Shown piece by piece: positions 35,469 through 43,983 of a DNA stretch of 64,000 nucleotides. This DNA is from Streptomyces sp. JH34 (GTDB taxonomy: Bacteria > Actinomycetota > Actinomycetes > Streptomycetales > Streptomycetaceae). The notes under the pieces were generated by a model. The model was not told the origin of the DNA. It worked only from the letters and a program-made list of their open reading frames with translations, and ran no database searches. Each line of letters starts with the position of its first letter. The stretch's first letter is position 1. The translations under genes and the position numbers were made by a program. The stretch covers positions 1,550,001 through 1,614,000 of the forward strand of contig NZ_JAJSOO010000001.1 of assembly GCF_029428875.1 (NCBI RefSeq), read 5' to 3'.

Positions 35469-36776
35469 TCACCCGTTCGGCGTACCACCGACACGGGTCG
35501 GACCAGGATCAGCGGCCCGTTCGGCACCCGGACCGGCCGGTTCCGGGAACGTGCCGAGGGGTGTGAAGCGCACCGGGAGGTGGGCAGGGGCACGGTGGAA
35601 CGGTCCCGGCCGCCACATCAGCGCGTCCGGTTCGACGGCCAGTTCCAGATCGCAGAGCTGACTGGTGAGCTGCTCGATCGCGGTCATCGCCATCAACAGG
35701 GCCGGCTGCTTGGCCGGGCAGCGGTGCGGTCCTGTCGACCATGCCAGGTGGGCGCCGTCCCCCGAACGCACCGCGGGATCCGTGACGGACGGCGGTGACT
35801 GCGTGTTGGCGGCGGCGAACGAGACCAGTACGAGCTGCCCGGCGCGCAGCGGGACCCCGTGGAACTCGGTGTCGTGGCGGGGGAAGTGCGCCCCCATGTT
35901 GGCCAGCGGAGGGTCCCGCCAGAGCACGTCGTCCACCGCTTCGTGCGCGGTCACGGCGCCGCCGTGCAGGGAGCCCCGGTATCCGGTGTCGCTCAGCATC
36001 CGCAGCAGTGCGTTGCCGATCAGATTGGTCGTCGGATCGTGACCCACGCTCATGATGAGCGTGATCTGACGCACCGTCTCGTCGTCGTCGAGACCTGCCG
36101 GGTGCGCGAGCAGGTACGTGGTGAGGTCGCGTCCCGGTCTACGCCGCCGTTCGGCCACGAGCGCGGTGACGACGCCGACGAGGTCGTCGTAGGCCGCTGT
36201 CGCGTCCGCCGCCGGATCCATCATCCCGGCGGTCCCGCGGATGACCCGCTCGGTGTCCTCGGGGGCCACGCCGAAGGAGGCGGTGAAGACGTGCAGCGGG
36301 AGCCTGCGGGCGTACTGGGCGATGAGGTCACCGGTGCCGGTGGCCGAGAAGGCGGCGATGAGCCGCTGCGCGACGCGGGCGACCTCCGCGCGCAGCAGAT
36401 GGGGCTCGATCAGGGCGAGGGTGTCGTTGATGGCGTCGCGGTAGCGGGCGTGGACGGCGCCGTCGGTGAAGAGAGCGGTGGGCCGGTGGCCGAGCACGGG
36501 AAGGACCGGCGAATCGGCCGGCACGCCCTCCTGCCAGGCGCGCGGGTCCTTGGTGAAGGTCTCTGTGTCCCGTAGCAGTTCGACGGCCGCGTGGTAGTCG
36601 GTGACCAGCATGGCGTCGACGTCGGGGGCGATGCGGACCCTGGCCAGCGGCCCCTGGGCGCGCAGCGCCCGGTAGTGGCCGTGCGGATCGGCGGCGAAGC
36701 CGGCGCCGTACAGCGCCGGCGGTTCGAGGAGCGAGGGGGCGGCGCCGGGCGGGGTGCCGGGGACGGGAGGGGTCAT
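35469..36776 (-). CDS. cvnE: cytochrome P450 of a conservon (CvnE), CYP157-like, no ExxR
   Basis: A 435-residue P450 at the end of a conservon. The haem-thiolate loop is STGPHRC with Cys353, lacking the usual leading Phe and trailing Gly. The I-helix reads IMSVGHDPTTN. The K-helix ExxR motif is absent: the aligned position is DDVLW (282-286). Loss of ExxR is known for the conservon-linked CYP157 family, whose motif ends in LW in the same way. The ATG overlaps the cvnD stop by 4 bp. Haem binding is still likely, but whether it is an active oxygenase is open. Confidence 0.86.
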   Translation of the reverse strand: MTPPVPGTPPGAAPSLLEPPALYGAGFAADPHGHYRALRAQGPLARVRIAPDVDAMLVTDYHAAVELLRDTETFTKDPRAWQEGVPADSPVLPVLGHRPTALFTDGAVHARYRDAINDTLALIEPHLLRAEVARVAQRLIAAFSATGTGDLIAQYARRLPLHVFTASFGVAPEDTERVIRGTAGMMDPAADATAAYDDLVGVVTALVAERRRRPGRDLTTYLLAHPAGLDDDETVRQITLIMSVGHDPTTNLIGNALLRMLSDTGYRGSLHGGAVTAHEAVDDVLWRDPPLANMGAHFPRHDTEFHGVPLRAGQLVLVSFAAANTQSPPSVTDPAVRSGDGAHLAWSTGPHRCPAKQPALLMAMTAIEQLTSQLCDLELAVEPDALMWRPGPFHRAPAHLPVRFTPLGTFPEPAGPGAERAADPGPTRVGGTPNG

Positions 36777-37387
36777 GAGGGTTCCTGGGGCGCGGGCAGA
36801 CCGGTCAGCACGTGCTCGGCGAGGGCGATCAGGGCATCGATGCTGCCCCGGCGTTCGCGGGCGTCGCACTGCACGAGCGGGGTGCGCGGGTCGAGGTCGA
36901 GGTGTTTGCGCAGGACCTCGTCCGCGTGGGCGGGTGCGTCGGGGAAGCGGTTCACGGCCACGGCGTACGGGAGTCCCTGCTCCTCCACCAGGTCCATGAC
37001 GGCGAAGGAGTCCTCCAGACGGCGGGTGTCGACCATGACGAGGGCTCCGAGCGCACCGCGCGCGATGTCCTCCCAGAGGGGCAGGAAGCGCTCCTGGCCC
37101 GGCGTGCCGAACATGTAGAGCACCAGGTCGTCCTGGACGGTCAGCCTGCCGAAGTCGATGGCGACCGTGGTCGTCGTCTTCTCCGGGAGCCCGGCGGTGT
37201 CGTCGAGCCCCGTACTGGACTGCGTCATCACCTCCTCCGTGTGCAGGGTCGGGATCTCGGACAGCGTGCGGATCAGGGTCGTCTTGCCCACGCCGAAGGG
37301 GCCCGTGACGACGAGCTTCATCAGGGTCTCGGCGGCGCTCGGCAGATAGCCGACGCCGCCCAGGTCAGTTGAGGGAACGGAGTCCAA
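36773..37387 (-). CDS. cvnD: conservon Ras-like small GTPase (CvnD)
   Basis: A MglA-like GTPase with P-loop TGPFGVGKTTLIR, switch-II GTPGQERF and VAVNRFPDA at the base-recognition site. CvnD proteins cycle between GDP and GTP and recruit partners at the membrane with CvnA-C. The TTG at 37387 overlaps the cvnC end and has GAGAGG seven bases upstream. ATG at 37321 would remove the usual short N-terminal extension, so the longer form is preferred with reservation. Confidence 0.88.
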   Translation of the reverse strand: MDSVPSTDLGGVGYLPSAAETLMKLVVTGPFGVGKTTLIRTLSEIPTLHTEEVMTQSSTGLDDTAGLPEKTTTTVAIDFGRLTVQDDLVLYMFGTPGQERFLPLWEDIARGALGALVMVDTRRLEDSFAVMDLVEEQGLPYAVAVNRFPDAPAHADEVLRKHLDLDPRTPLVQCDARERRGSIDALIALAEHVLTGLPAPQEPS

Positions 37388-37718
37388 CGAGCAGCCTCTC
37401 GACGAGCGACCGGTCGATCTCACCGGCGCTGGGGATCGGTGGTCGAGCGTGCAGATGTCCTGCGGCCACGAGGTCCGTGGCCAGGAAGACCGTCGCGCTG
37501 ACCGGCAGTTCCAGGTGGGCGGCGCATTCGACGACGGTGAGTGCTCCCGGTTCCAGGAGTTCACACAGCCTGCTCTGCTCCGAACCGGTGTTCGGCGGCA
37601 GTGACGAGTCCGTGCGGAGGAGCACGGCGAGCCGGTCGAGCGCGGGACCGGTGGGCGCGGAACGTCCACCGGTGACCAGGTAGGCGGGAATCAGGCGGCG
37701 CCCTGGGCCGGGGGTCAT
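37365..37718 (-). CDS. cvnC: conservon DUF742 protein (CvnC)
   Basis: A 117-residue DUF742 protein with the family pattern RLIPAYLVTGGR at the start and ALTVVECAAHLELPVSATVFLATDLVAAGHL in the middle, which looks like a winged-helix fold. It ends in LVERLLVGLRSLN. It is the third component of the conservon signalling complex. The ATG overlaps the cvnB stop by 4 bp. Confidence 0.92.
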   Translation of the reverse strand: MTPGPGRRLIPAYLVTGGRSAPTGPALDRLAVLLRTDSSLPPNTGSEQSRLCELLEPGALTVVECAAHLELPVSATVFLATDLVAAGHLHARPPIPSAGEIDRSLVERLLVGLRSLN

Positions 37719-38137
37719 GGCCGGGTGGCAGCGTCCGGTTGGCGGGTGGGGGCGTGCATGGCGCGGGTCAGCGCGGTGACCTGCACCTGCATCTGGTACG
37801 CGATGTTCCCCAGGTGCGCGTCGGGCGCGGCGAACAGGGCCAGGGTGGTGTTCCTCCCGGCCGGTACGACGACGGCGAAGCCGAGGTCGGACTCCACGAC
37901 CGTCTGGGCCAGGCGCGGTGACTCGGCCTCGGTGAAGGCGGTGGTGAAGGCGCGGGCCGCCGCGTGCAGCGTGGCCGTCATCGCGGCGACACGCTCGGCG
38001 GACGCGCGGTCCAGGCCGGGCGAGGCGCCCTCGACGAGTCCGTCCCCGGTGGCGACCACGGCGTGCTGTACGCCGGGCAGTTCCAGCAGGGGGGTCAGCA
38101 CCCAGGCGAGATCACCGGCGGTGGGGGTGGTGCTCAC
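37715..38137 (-). CDS. cvnB: conservon roadblock/LC7 protein (CvnB)
   Basis: A 140-residue roadblock/LC7 domain protein (LELPGVQHAVVATGDGLVEGAS start, then GFAVVVPAGRNTTLALFAAPDAHLGNIAYQM). Roadblock proteins regulate Ras-like GTPases, here CvnD. The GTG overlaps the cvnA stop by 4 bp. Confidence 0.92.
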   Translation of the reverse strand: MSTTPTAGDLAWVLTPLLELPGVQHAVVATGDGLVEGASPGLDRASAERVAAMTATLHAAARAFTTAFTEAESPRLAQTVVESDLGFAVVVPAGRNTTLALFAAPDAHLGNIAYQMQVQVTALTRAMHAPTRQPDAATRP

Positions 38138-39627
38138 GTCTCGTCGTCTCCTTGGTCGTCCGATGGGGATGCTGCGGGCGCCTGTGCCGGAGGCACGGGC
38201 GCCTTCCTGCCGCTGAGGGTGCCCTCCTGGAGGGCGGTCCAGGCTGCTCCGGCCTGCTCGGGCGTGCGGAGCGTGGGCTCCTCCGCCGCCTGCGGCCGGG
38301 TCGTGGACGCCTCCGGGGAGTCCGTCCGACGAGATCTGCGGCGCCGGGTGGGCAGCCCTGCCGGACGCGCTTCCGGTTCAGCGTCGGGGGCGGGTCCGGC
38401 GGGCGTGGTCGTGACGGGTCCGGCCGGTTCGGGCCCGGTGGCCGAGGCGGGCCCGGAGGACGCGGCGGGCCCGGAGGACGCGGCGGGCTCCGCGGGCCCG
38501 GAGGACGCGGCGGGCTCCGCGGGCCCGGAGGACGCGGCGGGCTCTTGGATTCCAGCGGCGCCGGCCCCCCGCGCGTGCACCGGTTTCGGTGCGAGCACGG
38601 ACAGGGTGCGGTCGTCGTCCATCACGGTCAGCAGATGGGCGGGAACGCGCAGCATCGTGCGCATCCCGCCGTACGGCGAGGACTCGATGTGGCAGCTGAA
38701 TCCGTAGCGCGCGATGAGCCGGCCCACCACGGCGAAGCCGGTCCGCGGCGGGTCCCCCAGCTCGGTGAGCAGCACCTCGGAGGGGCCCGACAGCAGCGCG
38801 CGGGCCCGCTCCAGGGCGTCGTCGTCCATGCCGATCCCGGCGTCGTCGACCAGGATCAGAGCCCCACGCCCGGCGGTCTGCTGGACCGTCACGGGCACCT
38901 CGGTGTCCGGGTGGGAGTAGGCCGTGGCGTTGGCGAGCAGTTCGGCGAGCGCGATCGCGAGGGGTTCGGCCGCCCTGGCGACCAGGGCGAGCCGCTCCTG
39001 GCGCAGGTGGTTGGCGACCTTGATCCGCTCGTACCCGGGCACCCGGGACTGGGCGCCGAGCACGATCTCGACGAGCGAGGAGTTCTGCCGGGCGAGCCCG
39101 GGCCAGGCGTCGCAGAGCACGGCCGTGGCCTGGGTGCGGCGCAGCGCCAGTTCGTTACGGAAGTCGAGCTGCAGGATCCGGGGGTCGTCGTAGTCGTGCT
39201 GGAGCTCGTGCAGGAGGTGCTGCGACTGGTTGAGCAGCGACTGGATCTTGGCCGAGGTGCCCCGCATGGCGGACCTCGCCGCGGCGTCGACACGTGCGCG
39301 TTCCTCCAGGACCGCCGTGCGCGCGGCCTGTACGGCCTCGGTCAGCAGACGGGCGGCGTCGCCTTCGATGTCCGCGGCTTCCCGCAGTCCCGGGACGGGC
39401 GCCGTCCGGTGGGAGAGCGCGGTCGCCGCGGCGGGTATCCGCTTGCGGGCGAGTTGCCGGATCTCCTCGGTGAGGGCCAGGGTGCGGGCCTCGGCAGCCC
39501 TGGCCTGTCGCTCGGTCAGCTCCGCGCGGGCCGAGGCTCCGTACGCCTCCCGCCTGGCCTGATGGGTACCAACGGCCGACCACGTCGCCACCACCACGGC
39601 GATCAGGGCCACGATCCATGCCAGCAC
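38134..39627 (-). CDS. cvnA: conservon sensor histidine-kinase-like ATPase (CvnA)
   Basis: A 497-residue protein starting at GTG. One N-terminal membrane helix (about residues 2-20) leads into a long helical region and a GHKL ATPase domain with N-box ALAELLANATAYSHPDTEV and G-box DDAGIGMDDD, then GDPPRTGFAVVGRL. The sensor domain between two helices that many CvnA proteins have is missing; only one helix is visible. After residue 345 an Ala/Pro/Ser-rich tail contains a short tandem repeat (EPAASSGPA units). It heads the five-gene unit cvnA-E. Confidence 0.9.
   Translation of the reverse strand: MLAWIVALIAVVVATWSAVGTHQARREAYGASARAELTERQARAAEARTLALTEEIRQLARKRIPAAATALSHRTAPVPGLREAADIEGDAARLLTEAVQAARTAVLEERARVDAAARSAMRGTSAKIQSLLNQSQHLLHELQHDYDDPRILQLDFRNELALRRTQATAVLCDAWPGLARQNSSLVEIVLGAQSRVPGYERIKVANHLRQERLALVARAAEPLAIALAELLANATAYSHPDTEVPVTVQQTAGRGALILVDDAGIGMDDDALERARALLSGPSEVLLTELGDPPRTGFAVVGRLIARYGFSCHIESSPYGGMRTMLRVPAHLLTVMDDDRTLSVLAPKPVHARGAGAAGIQEPAASSGPAEPAASSGPAEPAASSGPAASSGPASATGPEPAGPVTTTPAGPAPDAEPEARPAGLPTRRRRSRRTDSPEASTTRPQAAEEPTLRTPEQAGAAWTALQEGTLSGRKAPVPPAQAPAASPSDDQGDDET
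38449..38544. repeat. tandem repeat in the cvnA tail
   Basis: A 27-bp unit is repeated with near identity at 38467-38493, 38494-38520 and 38521-38544 (truncated), preceded by an 18-bp partial copy at 38449-38466. Translated, it gives Ala/Ser/Gly/Pro nonapeptides in the C-terminal tail of CvnA. All copies stay in frame, so length change by multiples of 27 or 9 bp would be tolerated. Confidence 0.85.
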
Positions 39628-39708
39628 GGCGTCACCGCGTCTCTGTTGTCGGGGAGCGTCTGCGGCCCGCGCGGCGGCGGGGGGTGCGGCTGTCGTGACG
39701 GCCGGCCG

Positions 39709-40701
39709 TCACGCGGACCCGCCGGTACACGCCGCTCCGGTCTCGTGGGCGACGGCGGCCACGTCGGCCATCACCCGCAGCACTCCGGGGAGTTCCGAGC
39801 CGTCCAGGTGGCGGTATTCGCTCCCGATGGTCACGACGAGCCGCTCCGGCAGGCCGAGCGCCGGGTAGCGGCCCTCACGGATCACCCGGCGGGCCGCCTC
39901 GACCGCTGGCACGCCTGCCGCGTGGAGGCAGTGGGCACGGTCGCGTACGTGGGCGAGATAGTCCATGTGCTCGCGCACTCCGGCCGGGTCGAGCACCGGC
40001 CCGTGTCCGGGCACGATCACTTCGGCTCCGGTGGCGAGTACGCGTTCGCAGGCGTCGATCACGTTGCCCAGGGGGCCCACCCAGTGCACGGGGTGGTCTC
40101 CGGGCTGCTGGGAGGTGGAGGAGAAGATCACGTCGCCGCTGAACACCGCTCGCTGGGCGGGCAGGTACACCATCAGGTCGCCGGCCGTGTGCGCGGGCGG
40201 CAGGGACGACAGCTGGACCGCGTAGTCCCCCAGGGTCAGTTCGAGTTCTCCGGTGAAGTACGTCGTCGGACGCACCGTCCCGGTGGCGGACCAGTCGAAG
40301 ACGCCGAAGTGCCGGCCGAGGTAGGCACCGAGGGGTGTGGACGGATCACTTCCGGCCACCAGGGCGTGCAGTTGCTGGGGCGTGGGGTCGTGACGGATGT
40401 GCTCCCGGGCCTCCCGGGTCGCGATGATCTCCGCGTCCGGAAGCACTCCGGCACCCCAGAAGTGGTCCCCGTTGGCATGGGTGACGATCACCCGGCCGAT
40501 GTCCACACCGTCGGGGAGCCGCTTCCGGCTCTCCACCAGGAACTGACCGGCCAGAAAAGGGTCGTAGGGGGTGTCGATCCACAGCGCGCCGCGCGGCGAC
40601 ACGAGAAGGCCGCAGTTGGCCAGCCCCCAGCCCCGCTTCGGCGGCAGCCAGGCGTGCAGGCCCCTGCCGAGGTCAACGACGTCCCCACCCGTGATCGACA
40701 T
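39709..40701 (-). CDS. metallo-beta-lactamase-fold hydrolase with HxNxDH motif
   Basis: A 330-residue MBL-fold protein. The first metal motif is THANGDH (H75, N77, D79, H80), where the second His of the usual HxHxDH is replaced by Asn. Other ligands are present: H171 in AHTAGD, D190 in SGD and H233 in PGHG. This variant occurs in some flavin-independent hydrolases of the superfamily. The reaction is unknown; no signal peptide. ATG at 40701 is preferred over an upstream in-frame start. The stop codon lies inside a 20-bp palindrome (39694-39713). Confidence 0.85.
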   Translation of the reverse strand: MSITGGDVVDLGRGLHAWLPPKRGWGLANCGLLVSPRGALWIDTPYDPFLAGQFLVESRKRLPDGVDIGRVIVTHANGDHFWGAGVLPDAEIIATREAREHIRHDPTPQQLHALVAGSDPSTPLGAYLGRHFGVFDWSATGTVRPTTYFTGELELTLGDYAVQLSSLPPAHTAGDLMVYLPAQRAVFSGDVIFSSTSQQPGDHPVHWVGPLGNVIDACERVLATGAEVIVPGHGPVLDPAGVREHMDYLAHVRDRAHCLHAAGVPAVEAARRVIREGRYPALGLPERLVVTIGSEYRHLDGSELPGVLRVMADVAAVAHETGAACTGGSA

Positions 40702-41106
40702 GGGGCGATTATGCCGACCTGGATACGCCCGCGCGTTCGAACTCGGCCAGGAGTGCATCCCGGTGACGCGAAACCGACCCCCTCTCGAACATCTCCCCAC
40801 CCGACGGTGACGGTCCGAGGTTGTCAAAGATCGCCATCACGGGAGATTTTCCGTCAGATGTGCGACATATCCCCTACAGGGCTTGCACCACCGAACAGAT
40901 ACCCACACGGCGACGACGGAACCGGATTGAGCCGACTACCCACCGAGCATGGCCGAAAACAGCCGCTGCGACGATCATGAAGGAGTGGACCCTTTGCTTG
41001 TTCTTGCTCGAATACCCTGACTGACATGCAGAACTGAACAAGCAGACGTCGATTTCACCCAGCTCACCCCATCAGGTGCGAGCAGCAGCGGAAGCGGAGT
41101 GCGGAC
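40702..41106. other. 405-bp intergenic region upstream of the SIS gene
   Basis: This region is lower in G+C than its flanks and separates divergent genes, so it should hold both promoters. The only clear structure is a long-spaced inverted repeat at 40995-41044 (listed separately). An open frame of 15 codons at 40978-41025 was seen but has no good ribosome binding site. Confidence 0.6.
40995..41044. promoter_or_regulatory. 9-bp inverted repeat with 32-bp spacer before the SIS gene
   Basis: TGCTTGTTC at 40995-41003 is perfectly inverted as GAACAAGCA at 41036-41044. The second arm ends 62 bp before the SIS start. A -35-like TTGCTT overlaps the first arm. Spacing of about four helical turns between centres fits two half-sites or a looping operator. 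Confidence 0.4.
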
Positions 41107-42000
41107 ATGTCGCATGTCGAGACCGAGACAGCCGGCCAGCCGGAGTGCTGGCGCCGCGCAGCCGAGGTGGCCGCCCACCGGGAGGCGGCCCTGCCCGTCG
41201 CAGGCGAGCGCGTCGCCGTCGTCGGCTGCGGAACCTCGTACTACATGGCGCAGGCGTACGCCTCGCTCCGCGAGGCCTCCGGGCAGGGCGAATCGGACGC
41301 GTTCGCCGCCTCGGAGTTCCCTGTCGGGCGCGCGTACGACCGGGTCGTCACGCTGACGCGTTCGGGGACGACGACCGAGGTGCTCGACCTCCTGACCCGG
41401 TTGCGGGGCACCGCACGGACCGTCGCGGTGACAGCCGACCCGCGCACTCCGGTGATGGACGCCGCGGACGACGTGGTCGTCCTCGACTTCGCCGACGAGC
41501 GGTCCGTGGTCCAGACGAGGTTCGCGACCACCGCACTGACCCTGTTCCGCGCGCACCTCGGGCTGCACACCGAGGACGTCGTCCGGGACGCCGAGGCCGC
41601 CCTGGCGGAGCCACTGCCCGAAGGCCTCCTGGCATGCGACCAGTTCAGCTTCCTGGGGCGCGGCTGGACGGTCGGGCTCGCCAACGAGGCAGCGCTCAAG
41701 ATGAAGGAGGCGTCCCTGTCCTGGACGGAGTCGTACCCGGCGATGGAATACCGTCACGGCCCCATCAGCATCGCCACGGCCGGGACCGCGACCTGGATGT
41801 TCGGCACCGCCCCGGAAGGACTGCGGGAGCAGGTGCGGGCCACCGGGGCGCTCTGGGTGGAGAGCGGCCTGGACCCCCTCGCCGACCTCGTCAGGGTCCA
41901 GCGCCTGGCGATCGCGCGTGCGGCGGCCCGGGGTCTCGATCCCGATCTGCCGCGTCACCTCACCCGGTCGGTGGTGCTCGGCACGGCCGCCGGGACCTGA
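41107..42000 (+). CDS. SIS-domain protein (GlmS/AgaS-like sugar isomerase family)
   Basis: A 297-residue protein with two SIS folds. The N-terminal one has VAVVGCGTSYYMAQA and LTRSGTTTEVLDLL, the phosphosugar-binding serine loops. The second has FLGRGWTVGLANEAALKMKEASLSWTESYPAMEYRHGP, as in the isomerase half of GlmS. There is no glutaminase domain, so it may be a deaminase/isomerase of an amino-sugar phosphate. It starts at ATG behind AGCGGAG. No transporter or kinase gene for the sugar is adjacent. Confidence 0.88.
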   Translation: MSHVETETAGQPECWRRAAEVAAHREAALPVAGERVAVVGCGTSYYMAQAYASLREASGQGESDAFAASEFPVGRAYDRVVTLTRSGTTTEVLDLLTRLRGTARTVAVTADPRTPVMDAADDVVVLDFADERSVVQTRFATTALTLFRAHLGLHTEDVVRDAEAALAEPLPEGLLACDQFSFLGRGWTVGLANEAALKMKEASLSWTESYPAMEYRHGPISIATAGTATWMFGTAPEGLREQVRATGALWVESGLDPLADLVRVQRLAIARAAARGLDPDLPRHLTRSVVLGTAAGT

Positions 42001-42013
42001 CGTCTCACGGCAT

Positions 42014-42050
42014 GCCGCGCACCGGGCCGGCGGGCGGCCCGGTGCGCGGC
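42014..42050. terminator. bidirectional hairpin between convergent genes
   Basis: A perfect 15-bp stem (42014-42028 with 42036-42050) and seven-base loop fills most of the 64 bp between the SIS gene and the convergent acidic-protein gene. It is G+C-rich without a T-run, the common form in streptomycetes. Confidence 0.7.
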
Positions 42051-42064
42051 GGTGACCGTGGAGG

Positions 42065-42649
42065 TCAGGCCTCTTCGAAGTAGGCGTCCAGCGCCTCGTC
42101 GAGCTCCGCGGTCCACTTCTTGAGGTCGCTACGGGCCGCCGCCTCGACCTCGGCGTTGAACCAGCGGCGGCTCGACACGTGGACGGTCACGGTGAACCGG
42201 CGCCCGAAGCGGCCGGTCGTGACCTCGACCGCGCCGATCTCGGACCAGTCGAACTCCGCCTCCTGGTCGTCGAGCCGGAAGCGGACACCCTCGGCGTCCA
42301 CCCTGATGGATCCGCGCCGGTCACTGACCTCGAAGACGGGGCCGTCCCCGGCACCGGTCTTCTCGTCGGCACCGGCCTTCTCGTCGGCGTCGCCCTTCTC
42401 CTCCACGTCAGGGGAGGCAATGTCGTCGGGGTCCGCGTCGGCGACGGCGGTGACGTCGTCCACGGCCTCGTCCGCCGCCCCTTCGGCGGGCGCTTCCGCG
42501 GCTTCGGCGGCCTCGGGCTCCGCGGGCTCGGCCTTCTCCGCTTCCGCCTCCGTCCGCGCGGGGGCAGGGGCCGTCAGGCCGGGGATGTACGCCGGGTCTG
42601 TCCCCGCGGCGAACTCGGGCTTGGTCTTCGAATCTATGCGCTGCTCCAC
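42065..42649 (-). CDS. acidic protein of unknown function with C-terminal PH-like segment
   Basis: A protein of about 194 residues. Residues 10-105 are an extremely Ala/Glu/Asp-rich, probably disordered stretch. The last 85 residues (FEVSDRRGSIRVDAEGVRFRLDDQE onward) look like a small folded domain of alternating strands ending in a helix. GTG at 42649 is taken as start; a CATACT -10-like hexamer 11 bases upstream would allow near-leaderless expression. A longer form from 42721 is possible. No function is evident. Confidence 0.7.
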   Translation of the reverse strand: MEQRIDSKTKPEFAAGTDPAYIPGLTAPAPARTEAEAEKAEPAEPEAAEAAEAPAEGAADEAVDDVTAVADADPDDIASPDVEEKGDADEKAGADEKTGAGDGPVFEVSDRRGSIRVDAEGVRFRLDDQEAEFDWSEIGAVEVTTGRFGRRFTVTVHVSSRRWFNAEVEAAARSDLKKWTAELDEALDAYFEEA

Positions 42650-42829
42650 GGCGGGCAGTATGGACGACGAACCTGTACGAGACCAGTCACCCTCGCTCCG
42701 ACGGGCCTGTCGCCGGGGCATCGCCCGCCTCCTCCACCGCGACGCCACTGCACCGCCGCACCGCTGCACCGCTGCCCGCGACACGGCGATCCGACGGCCC
42801 GGGCGCGAACGGTCCCGGAGAACGAGAAG

Positions 42830-42865
42830 CGGGTGGTGCGGGTTCCGCCGAACCCGCACCACCCG
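42830..42865 (-). terminator. hairpin terminator after the transglycosylase gene
   Basis: A perfect 16-bp stem (42830-42845 with 42850-42865) and four-base loop, 58 bp after the stop of the LysM/transglycosylase gene. Confidence 0.75.
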
Positions 42866-42922
42866 TCATCCCTGCCCCTCCGTCACACACCCGGGTGCCG
42901 GAGGCTTCGCCTGGTCCAGGAC

Positions 42923-43792
42923 TCAGTAGGCCCCGAAGACGTTGTCGATCGAACCGTACTTGTCCGCGGCGTAGTTGCACGCGGCCGTGATGTTGGCGAC
43001 CGGGTCGTAGCTGTCCATCGACGTACCGGGCACGTGGTAGGCCTGGAAGGTCGGGTCGATGACCTGGAGCAGCCCCTTGGACGGGACACCGTTGATCGCG
43101 TTGATGTCCCAGTCGTTGATCGCCTGGGGGTTGCCCGCGGACTCACGGATGATGTTGCGGTGGATGCCCTCGTAGGTGCCGGGGATGCCGTGCTCCGCCA
43201 TGACGGCGAGCGACTCCTTGATCCAGCCGTCGAGGTCGTTCGTGTAGCTGACCGGCTCGGCGGCGGGAGTGGCCTCGGTGGCGGCAGGGGCGCCCTCCGC
43301 GGCCAGGGAGGTGCTCGTGCGCTCAGAGCGGTCGGCGCGGTCAGCGCTCTTGTCGGCACGGTCGGAGGAGGCGGATGCCTTGGATTCGGCCTTCTCCGCC
43401 TTGTCCGCCGACTTGTTGCCGGCCTTGGCGCCGATGGTCAGCTTCAGACCGGGGTGAATCAGGTCCGGGTTTCCACCGACAGCCTTCTGGTTGTCCTCGT
43501 AAAGGGCCTTCCAGCCACCGTTGACGGAATGCTCACGAGCGATCTTGGCGAGGGTGTCACCCAAGATCACGGAATAGCTGGTCGACTCGGACTTCTGCGC
43601 GGCAATTCCCTTGCCGGTCGCGGCAGTCGACGTCACAGCCTTTGCGACGGCGGGCGACTGGGCCGGGGCCGCGAAGGCGCCGGTCGCACCGATCAGAGGG
43701 AGGGCCAGGGCAGCTCCACCCGTGGTCACGGCGATGATGCCGCGTGTGAGCGAACTGGTCCTGAAACGACGGTGCTTACCGTTTTCGGGCAT
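42923..43792 (-). CDS. secreted LysM/lytic transglycosylase (Swl/Rpf-type cell wall hydrolase)
   Basis: A 289-residue exported protein. A basic N-terminus and hydrophobic segment (about 10-42) ending AFAAPA form the signal peptide. A LysM domain follows at 72-120 (YSVILGDTLAKIAREH), then a charged Ala/Ser/Lys/Asp linker, then an SLT-type transglycosylase domain with catalytic Glu217 in IIRESAGNPQAIN and GLLQVIDPTF. It cleaves peptidoglycan glycan strands, probably during germination or growth. The ATG follows GAGAGGAAA. A c-di-AMP riboswitch occupies its leader, as for related Streptomyces wall-hydrolase genes. Confidence 0.92.
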   Translation of the reverse strand: MPENGKHRRFRTSSLTRGIIAVTTGGAALALPLIGATGAFAAPAQSPAVAKAVTSTAATGKGIAAQKSESTSYSVILGDTLAKIAREHSVNGGWKALYEDNQKAVGGNPDLIHPGLKLTIGAKAGNKSADKAEKAESKASASSDRADKSADRADRSERTSTSLAAEGAPAATEATPAAEPVSYTNDLDGWIKESLAVMAEHGIPGTYEGIHRNIIRESAGNPQAINDWDINAINGVPSKGLLQVIDPTFQAYHVPGTSMDSYDPVANITAACNYAADKYGSIDNVFGAY

Positions 43793-43808
43793 GCTGATTT
43801 CCTCTCCG

Positions 43809-43983
43809 TCGCCTGCGAAGTGAGCTGTCGGGTTCGGGCTGGAGATGCCCGGCCGCACGCGAATGCGACTTCACCCCGAGCCGCTCCGGAAACCGGATCG
43901 GCGCTTACTTGGGTCCCCCGCTCCTGCCGTACGAGAAGTGGTCGGGTAATCGGGCGGCGGCAGGATTCGGCGTTCCGCCCGGA
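43809..43983 (-). ncRNA. ydaO-yuaA class c-di-AMP riboswitch
   Basis: The leader of the transglycosylase gene carries the conserved blocks of this class, read on the minus strand: CGCCGAATCCTG near the 5' end, GGCAGGAGCGGGGGACCCAA, GGGGTGAAGTCGC, then CCAGCCCGAACCCGACAGCT and CTTCGCAGGCG before the ribosome binding site. In Streptomyces the same element precedes rpfA and related hydrolase genes, where c-di-AMP reduces expression. Ends are estimated from the conserved blocks. Confidence 0.88.

Noticed and set aside
39694..39713. 20-bp perfect palindrome at the end of the MBL gene
   Set aside because: It overlaps the stop codon and has no loop, so a hairpin would be poor; likely chance in G+C-rich sequence, though a binding site is not excluded.
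40978..41025. 15-codon reading frame that could be a leader peptide
   Set aside because: No ribosome binding site and no run of a regulatory amino acid.
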